Assembly: GCA_902554885.1 (NCBI GenBank)
Contig: CACDPV010000001.1
Coordinates: 102,160 to 166,159 of the forward strand
Length of the DNA stretch: 64,000 nucleotides
Reading direction: 5' to 3'
DNA from: Paracoccaceae bacterium
GTDB taxonomy: Bacteria; Pseudomonadota; Alphaproteobacteria; Rhodobacterales; Rhodobacteraceae
A model generated the notes under the pieces. That model did not search any database and was not told the origin of the DNA. It saw nothing but the letters and a program-made list of their open reading frames with translations. Both the position numbers and the translations under genes were made by a program. This document shows, one piece after another, positions 1 through 7,714 of this stretch; position 1 is the stretch's first letter, and each line of letters opens with the position of its first letter.

Positions 1-775
1 CGGGTAGTAGATCAATTTTGAGATCTTCTCCTTTTTTTAGTGGTGCGGATAGTGAGTAAATTCCGCCACCCTCTATCCCGTTTCGTGAAATGACTATTTC
101 TCCCCTTGAGGATGCACTTCCCGCAGATAGTTTGATCGATTTCAGAGGTTGTCCGAAATATTTGGACATTTTCGTAGACCATTTTACTAAAAAGCTACAG
201 TTTGAGGCATGAAAATTTTCTACTTCAGTTGGGTCAAAAAGTGATTTCCAATCACCTGTGGAGCCCAGTTTAGGCCAGCTTGCTCCACCTAATGCTAAAA
301 TAATCCCATCGGCAGCCTCATTTACTAAACCTTGCGGTGTTTCGAAAGTAGCGATCTTATTAGATAAAGATTTTAGCTTCCAACGATTTTTACGTAAAAC
401 GCCAAATTCATCGAGTTTAGTTATCCAGTTTCGCAGCAATGGAGATGCTTTCATTTCTTTTGGGAAAACGCGACCAGTTGAACCAATAAAAGTTTGTATA
501 CCCAAAGAATTCGCAAATTTTATTACTTCAATTGGTCCGAATTCATCTAATGCTCTATTAATAAAATTACCATTATGAGTGACATTTTTTTGGAAAACTT
601 TGCCGTCTTCATGCATGGTCAGATTGAGCCCAGATTTTCCAGCCATTAGGAACTTTCTACCAAAAGTCGGCATGGAATCCACAAGAGTAACCTTTACGCC
701 GCAGCGGATTGCAAAATCTGCAGCCATTAGTCCAGTCGGGCCACCTCCCACTATTAGTATTTTTTTATTAGTCAT
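1..775 (-). CDS. HI0933/TIGR03862-type FAD flavoprotein (3' end cut by window)
   Basis: The first 258 residues of a predicted NAD(P)/FAD-dependent oxidoreductase; the C-terminus lies beyond the left edge. The N-terminus carries a Rossmann dinucleotide-binding loop (GGGPTG, about residues 10-15). Around residues 38-53 is the GRKFLMAGKSGLNLT stretch that marks the HI0933-like flavoprotein family, specifically the TIGR03862 branch. A second glycine-rich segment (ALGGASWPKLGSTG) lies near residue 185, as in the family. The ATG at 775-773 is the first start in frame and places the FAD loop where it belongs. The substrate of this family is unknown, so only the cofactor class is secure. It runs away from the HNH gene on the other strand. 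Confidence 0.8.
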   Translation of the reverse strand, partial: MTNKKILIVGGGPTGLMAADFAIRCGVKVTLVDSMPTFGRKFLMAGKSGLNLTMHEDGKVFQKNVTHNGNFINRALDEFGPIEVIKFANSLGIQTFIGSTGRVFPKEMKASPLLRNWITKLDEFGVLRKNRWKLKSLSNKIATFETPQGLVNEAADGIILALGGASWPKLGSTGDWKSLFDPTEVENFHASNCSFLVKWSTKMSKYFGQPLKSIKLSAGSASSRGEIVISRNGIEGGGIYSLSAPLKKGEDLKIDLLP

Positions 776-888
776 TCTTTATGTTTACATCCGATAGTGA
801 ACGATGTCGTTACTTATTCACAGGCAAAAAACAGTAAAAATTGTCCTTTTCAGTTAGAAATAGAAATGAAGCATGCTACTTTTATACT

Positions 889-1173
889 ATGCTTGTGTGT
901 GGATTATGTAACCGGCCCATTCCTTCTGATGCCCCCCAAAGCGTGCATCACTTAATTCCAAGGTCAAAAGGCGGTAAAAATGGTCCTACGGTTACCCTTC
1001 ACCATTTATGCCATAAGGAAATTCACATTACTTTGTCGGAAACTGAGCTGGCGCGCACTTATAATAATGTAGAGGCGCTGAGGACACATCCTAGGCTCGC
1101 AAAGTTCATTTCATGGGTTAAAAAAAGGCCACCAGAATTTTTGTCCAGATCGCGTGTGCGAAAAAAAAAGTAA
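889..1173 (+). CDS. small HNH endonuclease-family protein
   Basis: A 94-residue HNH protein. Two cysteines at C4 and C7 (CGLC), then the HHLIPRSKGG motif at residues 20-29 and the L-C-H-K-E-I-H segment at 40-46 give the metal-binding, zinc-finger-flanked HNH layout. I chose the ATG at 889; an in-frame TTG at 841 would add 16 residues that do not resemble the family. The C-terminal third is basic (ends RSRVRKKK) and could contact nucleic acid. It ends exactly where the enoyl-CoA hydratase-like gene on the opposite strand ends. No homing element, toxin partner or phage gene is nearby, so a resident chromosomal nuclease of unknown role is likeliest. Confidence 0.75.
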   Translation: MLVCGLCNRPIPSDAPQSVHHLIPRSKGGKNGPTVTLHHLCHKEIHITLSETELARTYNNVEALRTHPRLAKFISWVKKRPPEFLSRSRVRKKK

Positions 1174-1785
1174 TTACGGGATCATTTTTTTAATTGCTGA
1201 AGTTTGGTTGATTTTTGAATTTGATATGCCCAAACACAATTCATCAATTCTGGATAAAAAATTATCTTCTGAGACTATCTCATCAACCAACCCAAACTCA
1301 TAAGCTGTTTTGCAACTAATTTTTTGACCTGCTAAAAGTATAAATTTAGCCCTAGAAGAGCCGCAAATTTTGCTTAAGCGTAACGCATCACTGGGTTGGG
1401 GTAGGTAGCCCATTTTCATCACTGGATAGAAGAACTTTGCGTCTGCTAAACTAATGCGAATGTCGCATGCGAGTACCATTCCCATAGCTCCACCGGCAAC
1501 CGTTCCGTTCAGCGCTGCAATAGTCATACAGGGCAAACGGTGTATTGTATCGGATAATAGTTCCCACTTAGGAGAAGTCGCTAATCCATTTTTTTTCACC
1601 TCATCTAGGTCTGCTCCAGCGCTAAAAACTTTTCCCGACCCAGAAATAATCACAGCTTTATTTTTATTTGATTGACTTACTATTCTGACGAGCTCATCAA
1701 GCATCTCAGATGTTATCGCGTTGGCTTTATCTGCTCGGTCTATGGTAATGTATCGTATGTCATTTTTTAAGTGTGAGTTGATCAT
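1174..1785 (-). CDS. enoyl-CoA hydratase/isomerase-family protein, short
   Basis: A 203-residue crotonase-fold protein, shorter than the usual 255-260. The two oxyanion-hole segments are visible: SAGADL around 55-60 and GTVAGGAMG around 94-102. The positions that hold the two catalytic glutamates of true hydratases do not hold Glu here. The GG-x-E-L-type helix reads GGAMGMVLACD, and the usual PE-x-x-LG segment reads PVMKMG near 121-126. Hydratase activity is therefore doubtful; isomerase, hydrolase or another CoA-thioester reaction is possible. The start overlaps the end of the upstream SDR gene by 4 bases, so the two are probably co-translated and act on the same acyl-CoA pathway (inference). 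Confidence 0.75.
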   Translation of the reverse strand: MINSHLKNDIRYITIDRADKANAITSEMLDELVRIVSQSNKNKAVIISGSGKVFSAGADLDEVKKNGLATSPKWELLSDTIHRLPCMTIAALNGTVAGGAMGMVLACDIRISLADAKFFYPVMKMGYLPQPSDALRLSKICGSSRAKFILLAGQKISCKTAYEFGLVDEIVSEDNFLSRIDELCLGISNSKINQTSAIKKMIP

Positions 1786-2531
1786 TTCATACCAATCTTC
1801 TGTCGTATTGTTGCATCTCGCAAACTAACTTCTTTGCCCAAATATTCATTACCTGAATATGAGGCTAACCAAAGCAAGGCCTTTGCCGGCCACTTAGGGT
1901 CAATATGTGCAGACCACTCTAATTTGCTAACTTGATTAATTTGGCTATTCTTTATTTTGCGCTGCATATCTGTAGCAACTGTGCCAGGAGATAAGCCAAT
2001 TGAACGAAGACCCAATTGTCGATATTCCAAATCTACACAGCGAACGAGCATATTTACGGCTGCTTTTGAAGTACAATAGTGGCTCCAAGCCTCTAATGGG
2101 TTGTGAGCGGCTCCAGAACTTAAAGTGAGAAATGTGCCACCACCATTTTGCAACATAGAGGGGACTGCTAATTTGATAGCATAAAAAACACCTTTTAAAT
2201 TTACATCAATTACATGATTCCAGTCATCTATGCTAATGTCCGTTAGGCTCTGAATTGGACTTATCGTTCCTGCATTGTTAATTACTATATCAATTTTTCC
2301 AAATTCTCTTAATGTTGTTGCAAACATCGTTTCCATTTGCTTAAATTCGGCGATGTTCACGACATGGACTCGTGCTTTGGGTCCAATTTTCTTTGCAAGC
2401 TGTGAGAGTTTTTTTTCATCTTGCGCTACTAACACAACCGTTGCCCCGTTGCGCGCAAATTCTTCTGCCGTGGCAGCCCCGATCCCACGACTTGCACCAG
2501 TCACAATTACGGTTTTTCCATTTAAGCTCAT
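1782..2531 (-). CDS. short-chain dehydrogenase/reductase
   Basis: A 249-residue classical SDR using NAD(P)H. It has the TGASRGIG cofactor loop at residues 11-18, the NNAG motif near 86-89, a catalytic serine in LSSG and the YCTSK active-site pair near 153-157. Length is typical of the family. It is followed with a 4-base overlap by the enoyl-CoA hydratase-like gene, which points to a two-gene operon in acyl or hydroxyacyl metabolism. The exact substrate cannot be read from the sequence. The C-terminal region (DPKWPAKALLWLAS) is the usual SDR substrate-lid area. Confidence 0.85.
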   Translation of the reverse strand: MSLNGKTVIVTGASRGIGAATAEEFARNGATVVLVAQDEKKLSQLAKKIGPKARVHVVNIAEFKQMETMFATTLREFGKIDIVINNAGTISPIQSLTDISIDDWNHVIDVNLKGVFYAIKLAVPSMLQNGGGTFLTLSSGAAHNPLEAWSHYCTSKAAVNMLVRCVDLEYRQLGLRSIGLSPGTVATDMQRKIKNSQINQVSKLEWSAHIDPKWPAKALLWLASYSGNEYLGKEVSLRDATIRQKIGMK

Positions 2532-2626
2532 TTTTTGGCCAAATTGTTTTCAAATTAAAACTATCTGGGTTGACGATAGACTAAGCAGACCCCAGATTAA
2601 AGCATATGTTTTGGCAGAGAAAACTC

Positions 2627-4156
2627 ATGATACCTAAGAAACTACTTACAATTATTGTTCTTGTACTTTTTTCAGCTAGTTCTTCAAACTCTTGGGCACA
2701 AATGAATGCCACAATAGTTTGGGATGAAATTAAACACATTGCGTCTGAAAACGGATATAAAATTTCTGCTTTAATAAACCAAAGTGAAAATGGCATAAAA
2801 ATCAATGACTTTTCCTTAATTAACAAAGCTACTGAAACAAGCGAAGTTGCAACTGTCGAAATAGATTTATTAGATATACAGATTCTAGAAACAAGTGATG
2901 GGTCCGTGGAAATTCGGCCTGATTACGGCCAAGAAATAACGATTAAATTGTATGAAGGAGGCGAGGTTTCATCATTTGTTTTGAAGCCTCTGAGTGATAA
3001 TACAACTATGGTAATCAGTGGAGAAGTGGGTGCTCCAGCTTTTCAAATAAATTCCTCACTCTTTGGGCTGCAATTAATAGAATACGACTTACCATCAATG
3101 TATCAAGGAAATGAATTTTTTGAGGCTAGCATAATTTTAAATGAAATGGTCTCAAATCAAGCTTTTGCGGGAAAAATACAAGATAGTCCAAAAAGTTCAT
3201 TCCAGGCAGGTTCTATAAATCTGTTTTTGAACTTTGATCTACCCGCTGAGCAAATGTCTGGACTTGTCAAATATAATTTAGAGGACATATTAGTAATTTC
3301 GAGACAAGATAATTTAGGCTCAAATACTTCAGCAAAATTAACTAATTTACTAGAAACGGGCTACAGTGCTCTAGGTTCTTATAGTGTCGGGGCAGGCTCT
3401 ATTGAATTTGATTTTTCAAGTCCAGATGGCAATTTAAAGGGCAAATTAGCATCCGAAAACTCTAATGTCAGTAGCAGTCTAACGCAGAATGGACTTCTTT
3501 TTGACGCATATTTTGCGAATGGACTTTTCAAGTTAAGCTCATCAGTAATGCCAATTCCTGTTGATATATCTTTGAAGAATGGAAATTATGGTTTTACTGT
3601 ACCAATTTTAAAACAAATGCAGTCTCAGAATTTTGGCTTACGACTTGGTTTCTCGGACCTTCAAATTGCACAAGATTTATGGGAATTGTTAGATCCCAAC
3701 AACACTCTTAAAAATGACCCAATCAATGCGAAGATCGCTTTTTCGGGCAAGGCTAAGTTGCTTGAAAATTTAATAGAGCTTCGCCCTGACATCTATGAAG
3801 ATAATAACTTGAACCCAGTTCCCTTTGAGGTTGACGAGATGTTTCTTGAAAAATTAGATCTTTCCTTGATGGGAACATCCTTACAAGGTGAGGGAAGTGT
3901 TTCTCTCGACAATGAAGATCTTACAACTTTCGCTGGGTTCCCCAAGCCAGTTGGCTCATTTGAATTTGTCTTATCTGGTGTAAATGGACTTGTTGATAAA
4001 CTAATAAGTAGCGGGTTTATAGATTCTGACACAGGAATGGGTGCAAGAATGATGTTGAGTATGTTTACCATACCAACTGGTGAAGATGAGCTAAGTTCAA
4101 AGATAGAGTTTAACAGCCTTGGCCACATTTTAGCTAATGGACAAAGGCTGAGGTAA
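2627..4156 (+). CDS. DUF2125 family exported protein, long form
   Basis: A 509-residue protein with an N-terminal signal peptide: basic MIPKK, a hydrophobic stretch, then a small-residue region ending SWAQ, so it is probably periplasmic or outer-membrane associated. The C-terminal part (FELLSGVNGLVDKL, then MGARMMLSMF and LGHILANGQRLR) is the signature I know from DUF2125 proteins of Rhodobacterales. I preferred the ATG at 2627 over 2606 because it gives a clean signal peptide. The body is rich in beta-type hydrophobic alternation and resembles AsmA-like lipid-binding proteins only in general character. A second, shorter DUF2125 gene lies at 57533-58264. Function is unknown. Confidence 0.75.
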   Translation: MIPKKLLTIIVLVLFSASSSNSWAQMNATIVWDEIKHIASENGYKISALINQSENGIKINDFSLINKATETSEVATVEIDLLDIQILETSDGSVEIRPDYGQEITIKLYEGGEVSSFVLKPLSDNTTMVISGEVGAPAFQINSSLFGLQLIEYDLPSMYQGNEFFEASIILNEMVSNQAFAGKIQDSPKSSFQAGSINLFLNFDLPAEQMSGLVKYNLEDILVISRQDNLGSNTSAKLTNLLETGYSALGSYSVGAGSIEFDFSSPDGNLKGKLASENSNVSSSLTQNGLLFDAYFANGLFKLSSSVMPIPVDISLKNGNYGFTVPILKQMQSQNFGLRLGFSDLQIAQDLWELLDPNNTLKNDPINAKIAFSGKAKLLENLIELRPDIYEDNNLNPVPFEVDEMFLEKLDLSLMGTSLQGEGSVSLDNEDLTTFAGFPKPVGSFEFVLSGVNGLVDKLISSGFIDSDTGMGARMMLSMFTIPTGEDELSSKIEFNSLGHILANGQRLR

Positions 4157-4208
4157 CTCTAGCTAGTACCTTGAACGAAATGAATCCAATTAAGAAGAAT
4201 GATTTAAA

Positions 4209-5558
4209 ATGATTCCTGATACTCTTGAGGTAGTTGCTCAGAAATTGCTAGACTGCGCTAAATCGATGGGTGCAGATGAAGCAGACGTGATAGCCACTAA
4301 AGGGCAGTCAATAAATGTTGATGTTCGAAACGGTGCTTTAGAAAATGCTGATCGCTCTGAAGGTGCAGAAGTGGGCTTGCGCGTACTGGTTTCGCAAAGG
4401 CAAGCAATCGTCTCATCATCTGATATATCTGATACCACGCTTGATCTTATGGTCGAGCGCGCAATTGCTATGGCAAAAGATGCCCCTCCAGACAAATATG
4501 CAGGTCTGGCTAGTGTCAATCAATTGGCTAAACAGCGAGATTTGTCTGAGCTGGAAATCTGTGACCCTGCCAGTGAACCATCTCCAACTAAATTACAGGA
4601 AAAGGCAGAAATAGCGGAGGCCTCTGCGCTTGAAGTGGGTGGTGTTTCTCAGGTATCTGGTGCGTCAGCATCTTATGGTAAATACTCTGTTTTTATGGCT
4701 GCCACTAATGGGTTTACAGCTAATTATGACAGATCAAGTAATTCAGTTTCTTGTGTTGCAATTGCCGGCGAAGGCTTAAATATGGAACGTGATTATGATG
4801 CGGATACACGCGTGTATCAGTCTGATCTAAGGTCATCTGATGAAATTGGCCGAACGGCTGGGTTGCGAGCTGTAGAACGTTTAAACCCCAGACGGCCAGC
4901 TACTGGTAGTTACCCGGTTATATATGATGAAAGAATATCATCTGGGCTAGTTGGTCATTTTCTTAGCGCGATAAACGGAGCTGCAATTACTCGAGGTTCG
5001 AGCTGGCTTAAAGATTCATTAGGCAAGCAAGTTTTGCCGAGTACGTGTAAATTAGTTGAAAACCCTCATCGCTTGAGAGCTGGAGCATCGAGGTTATTTG
5101 ACTCAGAAGGTTTAGCCACAAAGAAGCGTGAGATTTTGAGTAAAGGCGTTTTGAATGGTTGGACATTAGATCTAGCCAGTGCGAGAAAATTGGGTATGAA
5201 ACCGACTGCAAACGCCTCAAGGAATGTGAGTTCAAACCCTTCACCAACAAATTGGAATATAGAACTCAGTTCTCCTGAAAATTACTGTGATAATTTGTTA
5301 AGTGAGATGAGAAATGGTCTCCTTGTGACATCTTTAATCGGCTCCACAATAAATCCTAATACTGGAGATTACTCGCGAGGTGTCTCTGGATTTTGGGTAG
5401 AGAATGGTCAGATATGTTATCCAGTCAGTGAAATTACAATAGCTGGTAATCTAAAAGAAATGCTCAAAAAAATTATACTGGGAAATGACGCTCAACGGCA
5501 CCTTTCATATGTTGTACCTTCGATTTTAGTTGAGGATATGACACTTGCAGGATCCTGA
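4209..5558 (+). CDS. pmbA: TldD/PmbA family metalloprotease subunit (PmbA-like)
   Basis: A 449-residue member of the TldD/PmbA (TldE) family. The N-terminal domain contains the conserved pattern GADEADV...RNGALENADRSEG...GLRVLV (residues about 22-62). The C-terminal domain contains GVSGFWVENGQICYPVSEITIAGNL, a family hallmark near the end. In Escherichia coli, PmbA/TldE pairs with TldD in maturing microcin B17, degrading CcdA and trimming peptides; TldD itself is not in this window. As expected for the TldE partner, I do not see the HExxxH zinc motif that belongs to TldD. It overlaps the downstream cysQ-like gene by 14 bases. Confidence 0.9.
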   Translation: MIPDTLEVVAQKLLDCAKSMGADEADVIATKGQSINVDVRNGALENADRSEGAEVGLRVLVSQRQAIVSSSDISDTTLDLMVERAIAMAKDAPPDKYAGLASVNQLAKQRDLSELEICDPASEPSPTKLQEKAEIAEASALEVGGVSQVSGASASYGKYSVFMAATNGFTANYDRSSNSVSCVAIAGEGLNMERDYDADTRVYQSDLRSSDEIGRTAGLRAVERLNPRRPATGSYPVIYDERISSGLVGHFLSAINGAAITRGSSWLKDSLGKQVLPSTCKLVENPHRLRAGASRLFDSEGLATKKREILSKGVLNGWTLDLASARKLGMKPTANASRNVSSNPSPTNWNIELSSPENYCDNLLSEMRNGLLVTSLIGSTINPNTGDYSRGVSGFWVENGQICYPVSEITIAGNLKEMLKKIILGNDAQRHLSYVVPSILVEDMTLAGS

Positions 5559-6324
5559 TCTTAACCTCCTGATAACAGCAGCTCAAAAAGCTGGCGAATT
5601 AGCTAAGAAATATGACTTGGAAAGGCTTAAAGTTTGGGAGAAAGAGGGTGCCGCAGGTCCAGTGACCGAGGCGGACATTGAAATAGATAGAATGCTTTTT
5701 CAATACTTAACTGAAGCGAGACCAGACTATGGTTGGTTATGTGAGGAAAGCACGTATGATTTTCCACATTATGAGAGATCGTGTTCTTTTGTAATTGATC
5801 CCATAGATGGAACTAGAGATTTTATCAAAGGTGGTAACAACTGGTCACATTCTTTTGCCGTTGTTAAAAATGGTAAAGTAAGCGCAGCAGTTGTCTATGT
5901 GCCGCGACAAGACTTACTTTTCTCAGCATATCTTGGTGGCGGTTCTTGGTTAAATGGTAAGAGAAATCAAATAAAGGCAATAAACAAGACTGGTGAGTTT
6001 GATTTAATCGCCGCTAAGTTGGTTGAGGATGATAAAATTTGGAAGTTAAATTCAAAGCCGAGGTTCAATCGAGAACATAAGCCTTCTATTGCATTTAGAA
6101 TGGCCAGTGTGTCTCAGGGACAATACCATGCAATGATGACATTGAGAGACTCCTGGGAATGGGATGTATGTGCAGGGTCTCTTTTAATAACCGAGTCAGG
6201 CGGAATTGTTCTAGATCGCTATATGAAGCAGCCAATCTTTAATACAAAAAGACTAAAGACCAGCGGTATAATAGCCGGTACTGCAGAAGTGGTTAATTTA
6301 ATTGGGTCTTCTCTAAATCTTTAA
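5545..6324 (+). CDS. cysQ: inositol monophosphatase-family phosphatase, CysQ-like
   Basis: A 259-residue Li-sensitive, Mg-dependent phosphatase. The metal and catalytic motifs are present: EAD (D44), the EE pair at 67-68, the DPIDGTRDF motif at 85-93, and WDVCAG near residue 205. The family splits 3'(2'),5'-bisphosphate nucleotides (recycling PAP from sulfate assimilation) or inositol phosphates; the sequence looks closer to the CysQ type. The start is a TTG at 5545 with GAGGA eight bases upstream, inside the end of pmbA, so the two genes are translationally coupled. Its 3' end overlaps the convergent chrR gene by 12 bases. Confidence 0.85.
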   Translation: MQDPDLNLLITAAQKAGELAKKYDLERLKVWEKEGAAGPVTEADIEIDRMLFQYLTEARPDYGWLCEESTYDFPHYERSCSFVIDPIDGTRDFIKGGNNWSHSFAVVKNGKVSAAVVYVPRQDLLFSAYLGGGSWLNGKRNQIKAINKTGEFDLIAAKLVEDDKIWKLNSKPRFNREHKPSIAFRMASVSQGQYHAMMTLRDSWEWDVCAGSLLITESGGIVLDRYMKQPIFNTKRLKTSGIIAGTAEVVNLIGSSLNL

Positions 6325-6969
6325 AAATGGCTGCACCAGTTTGTGTACAAATGTTTGAAATTTCAAAGGAGCATCTGTAACTGCTAAACAAACACAATCT
6401 TCGCCTTCTACTGCTACTGGTTGGTGGTCAAGATCTTCATCTGCCATTTCAACATCACCTGGTCCAAAGCGAGCGACTTCGTCTTCAAAGGCACCTTTCA
6501 ATACCAAAGTAAGTTCATTCCCGTTATGACTGTGATGAGGAACTGCTGTGCCAGCAGGTATATAAAGTAACCTGGCTGTCGAATTGCCTGATGTTTTTAG
6601 AAGCGATTGTTTTACGCCCAATCCGATCGGCCGCCATTTTACATCATGTAGCGATCCACCAATATAATCACTCAAAGCTGATGGAACATCTGATGCGGCT
6701 CTCTCAAGAATCTGTGTGGTTTGAGTCGGTTGGCTTTCTATTAATGCCATAACACTTTCAAAACTTTCGTCACTCATTTCCTCTGGATCAGATACGTCTA
6801 ATAATGCACCGCCCACTGCTTCATAACTTTCTAAAGCGGCTCTACAGTCGTCACACATCGAGATATGAGTGGCAACTGCAAGTGAGAATGCTTCACACAG
6901 TGTCCCATTAGAATATCTCATTAATAAATCTTCACTTAAATGGTGCTTAATTTTTTTATCGTTTTTCAT
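6313..6969 (-). CDS. chrR: ChrR-family zinc anti-sigma factor
   Basis: A 218-residue two-domain anti-sigma factor that holds RpoE inactive until singlet oxygen or organic peroxide stress. The N-terminal zinc-binding anti-sigma domain has a histidine at 9-10 and the H35-x3-C39-x2-C42 motif. The C-terminal cupin has the metal-type set H146, H148, E152 and H182, followed by C192 and C194, matching the pattern known for Rhodobacter sphaeroides ChrR. The gene starts 2 bases after the rpoE stop, the usual rpoE-chrR operon. All ligands appear intact, so I expect a working switch. Confidence 0.92.
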   Translation of the reverse strand: MKNDKKIKHHLSEDLLMRYSNGTLCEAFSLAVATHISMCDDCRAALESYEAVGGALLDVSDPEEMSDESFESVMALIESQPTQTTQILERAASDVPSALSDYIGGSLHDVKWRPIGLGVKQSLLKTSGNSTARLLYIPAGTAVPHHSHNGNELTLVLKGAFEDEVARFGPGDVEMADEDLDHQPVAVEGEDCVCLAVTDAPLKFQTFVHKLVQPFLKI

Positions 6970-6971
6970 AT

Positions 6972-7529
6972 TTATCCCATTGCATGACGCAATCTTTCTA
7001 AGGCTAATCTAATTCTAGATTTAATTGTGCCAAGAGGCAATCCTGTTTCAAGTGCTATTTCGCTATGCGATAACTCTTTGAAAAAGGCTTTTTCAACTAA
7101 TTGGCGCTGTTTCTCTGGGAGATTTTGGATTGCATCTGCCAAAATTTCAGATTGTTGTTTTAGTTCAAGAGCTTCCTCTTGCGCAGGCTCTATTTCATCC
7201 GGCCAAGTTAACTCATCAGGTTCGGGTCTACGAATTTTTCTTATTGCATCAATCCGTTTATTTCTAGCAATTGTAAAAATCCAAGTAGATGCACTTGCTC
7301 GGGTTGGGTCAAAGAGTTTTGCCTTATTCCAAACCGTTGCCATTGCTTCCTGACTACACTCTTCTGCCATTGTTGAATCCGCTCCCGCCTTCATTAAGAA
7401 TGATTTTATTCTGGGCGCAAAATGGTTAAACAACTGTCTGAAAGCAACGCGATCTTTTGCTTCGCTTACCATCAACAAAAGCTCTTCCCAATCATGGCTC
7501 TTATTATTTTCCAATACACTTAGTCCCAT
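6972..7529 (-). CDS. rpoE: ECF sigma factor RpoE (ChrR-controlled, ECF11 type)
   Basis: An ECF sigma factor of 185 residues from the start chosen here. Region 2 (FNHFAPRIKSFL...AEECSQEAMATVWNKA) and region 4 (LPEKQRQLVEKAFFKELSHSEIALETGLPLGTIKSRIRLALERLR) are complete. It is co-transcribed with chrR. In-frame starts also exist at 7613 and 7733. I chose 7529 because family members begin about ten residues before the DWEEL segment, and because the candidate RpoE-type promoter at 7618-7647 would place transcription start downstream of both longer options. Neither short start has a clear ribosome site. It probably activates itself and the divergent cluster at 7715-11724. Confidence 0.9.
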   Translation of the reverse strand: MGLSVLENNKSHDWEELLLMVSEAKDRVAFRQLFNHFAPRIKSFLMKAGADSTMAEECSQEAMATVWNKAKLFDPTRASASTWIFTIARNKRIDAIRKIRRPEPDELTWPDEIEPAQEEALELKQQSEILADAIQNLPEKQRQLVEKAFFKELSHSEIALETGLPLGTIKSRIRLALERLRHAMG

Positions 7530-7617
7530 GCCAGCAGCATACTCGGGCACGCTAGCACTACTAATTCCCGATTGCGAGTAGGGATTTTCAATATCATCGA
7601 ATAATTTTAACATAATG

Positions 7618-7647
7618 GTTATTCGCGAAAACTTATTATTTGGATCA
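7618..7647 (-). promoter_or_regulatory. candidate RpoE-dependent promoter for rpoE-chrR
   Basis: On the minus strand, TGATCC (7647-7642) matches the -35 consensus known for Rhodobacter RpoE promoters. An 18-base spacer leads to AATAAC (7623-7618), only a partial match to the -10 element TAAGA. Autoregulation of rpoE is established in this family. The -10 is weak, so the call is tentative. Confidence 0.4.
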
Positions 7648-7660
7648 AAAATATTTTGTT

Positions 7661-7690
7661 TCATCCAAACGGTGGCTTGGATCGTAAGAA
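7661..7690 (+). promoter_or_regulatory. candidate RpoE-dependent promoter for the FAD/DUF1365/MFS/SDR cluster
   Basis: TCATCC at 7661-7666, an exact 18-base spacer and TAAGAA at 7685-7690 fit the TGATCC-N18-TAAGA consensus of ChrR-controlled ECF sigma factors with one mismatch. Transcription would start about 18 bases before the ATG at 7715, leaving room for the GGAG ribosome site at 7705-7708. It lies back to back with the candidate rpoE promoter. Confidence 0.6.
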
Positions 7691-7714
7691 CAATCAAAAA
7701 TACCGGAGAATAAT

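Noticed and set aside
258..797. Two small plus-strand open frames at the left edge
   Set aside because: They lie antisense to the clear flavoprotein gene and have no recognisable motifs or ribosome sites.
889..1173. HNH gene as part of a homing or toxin element
   Set aside because: No intron, intein, immunity gene or integrase features nearby, and its composition blends with the neighbours.
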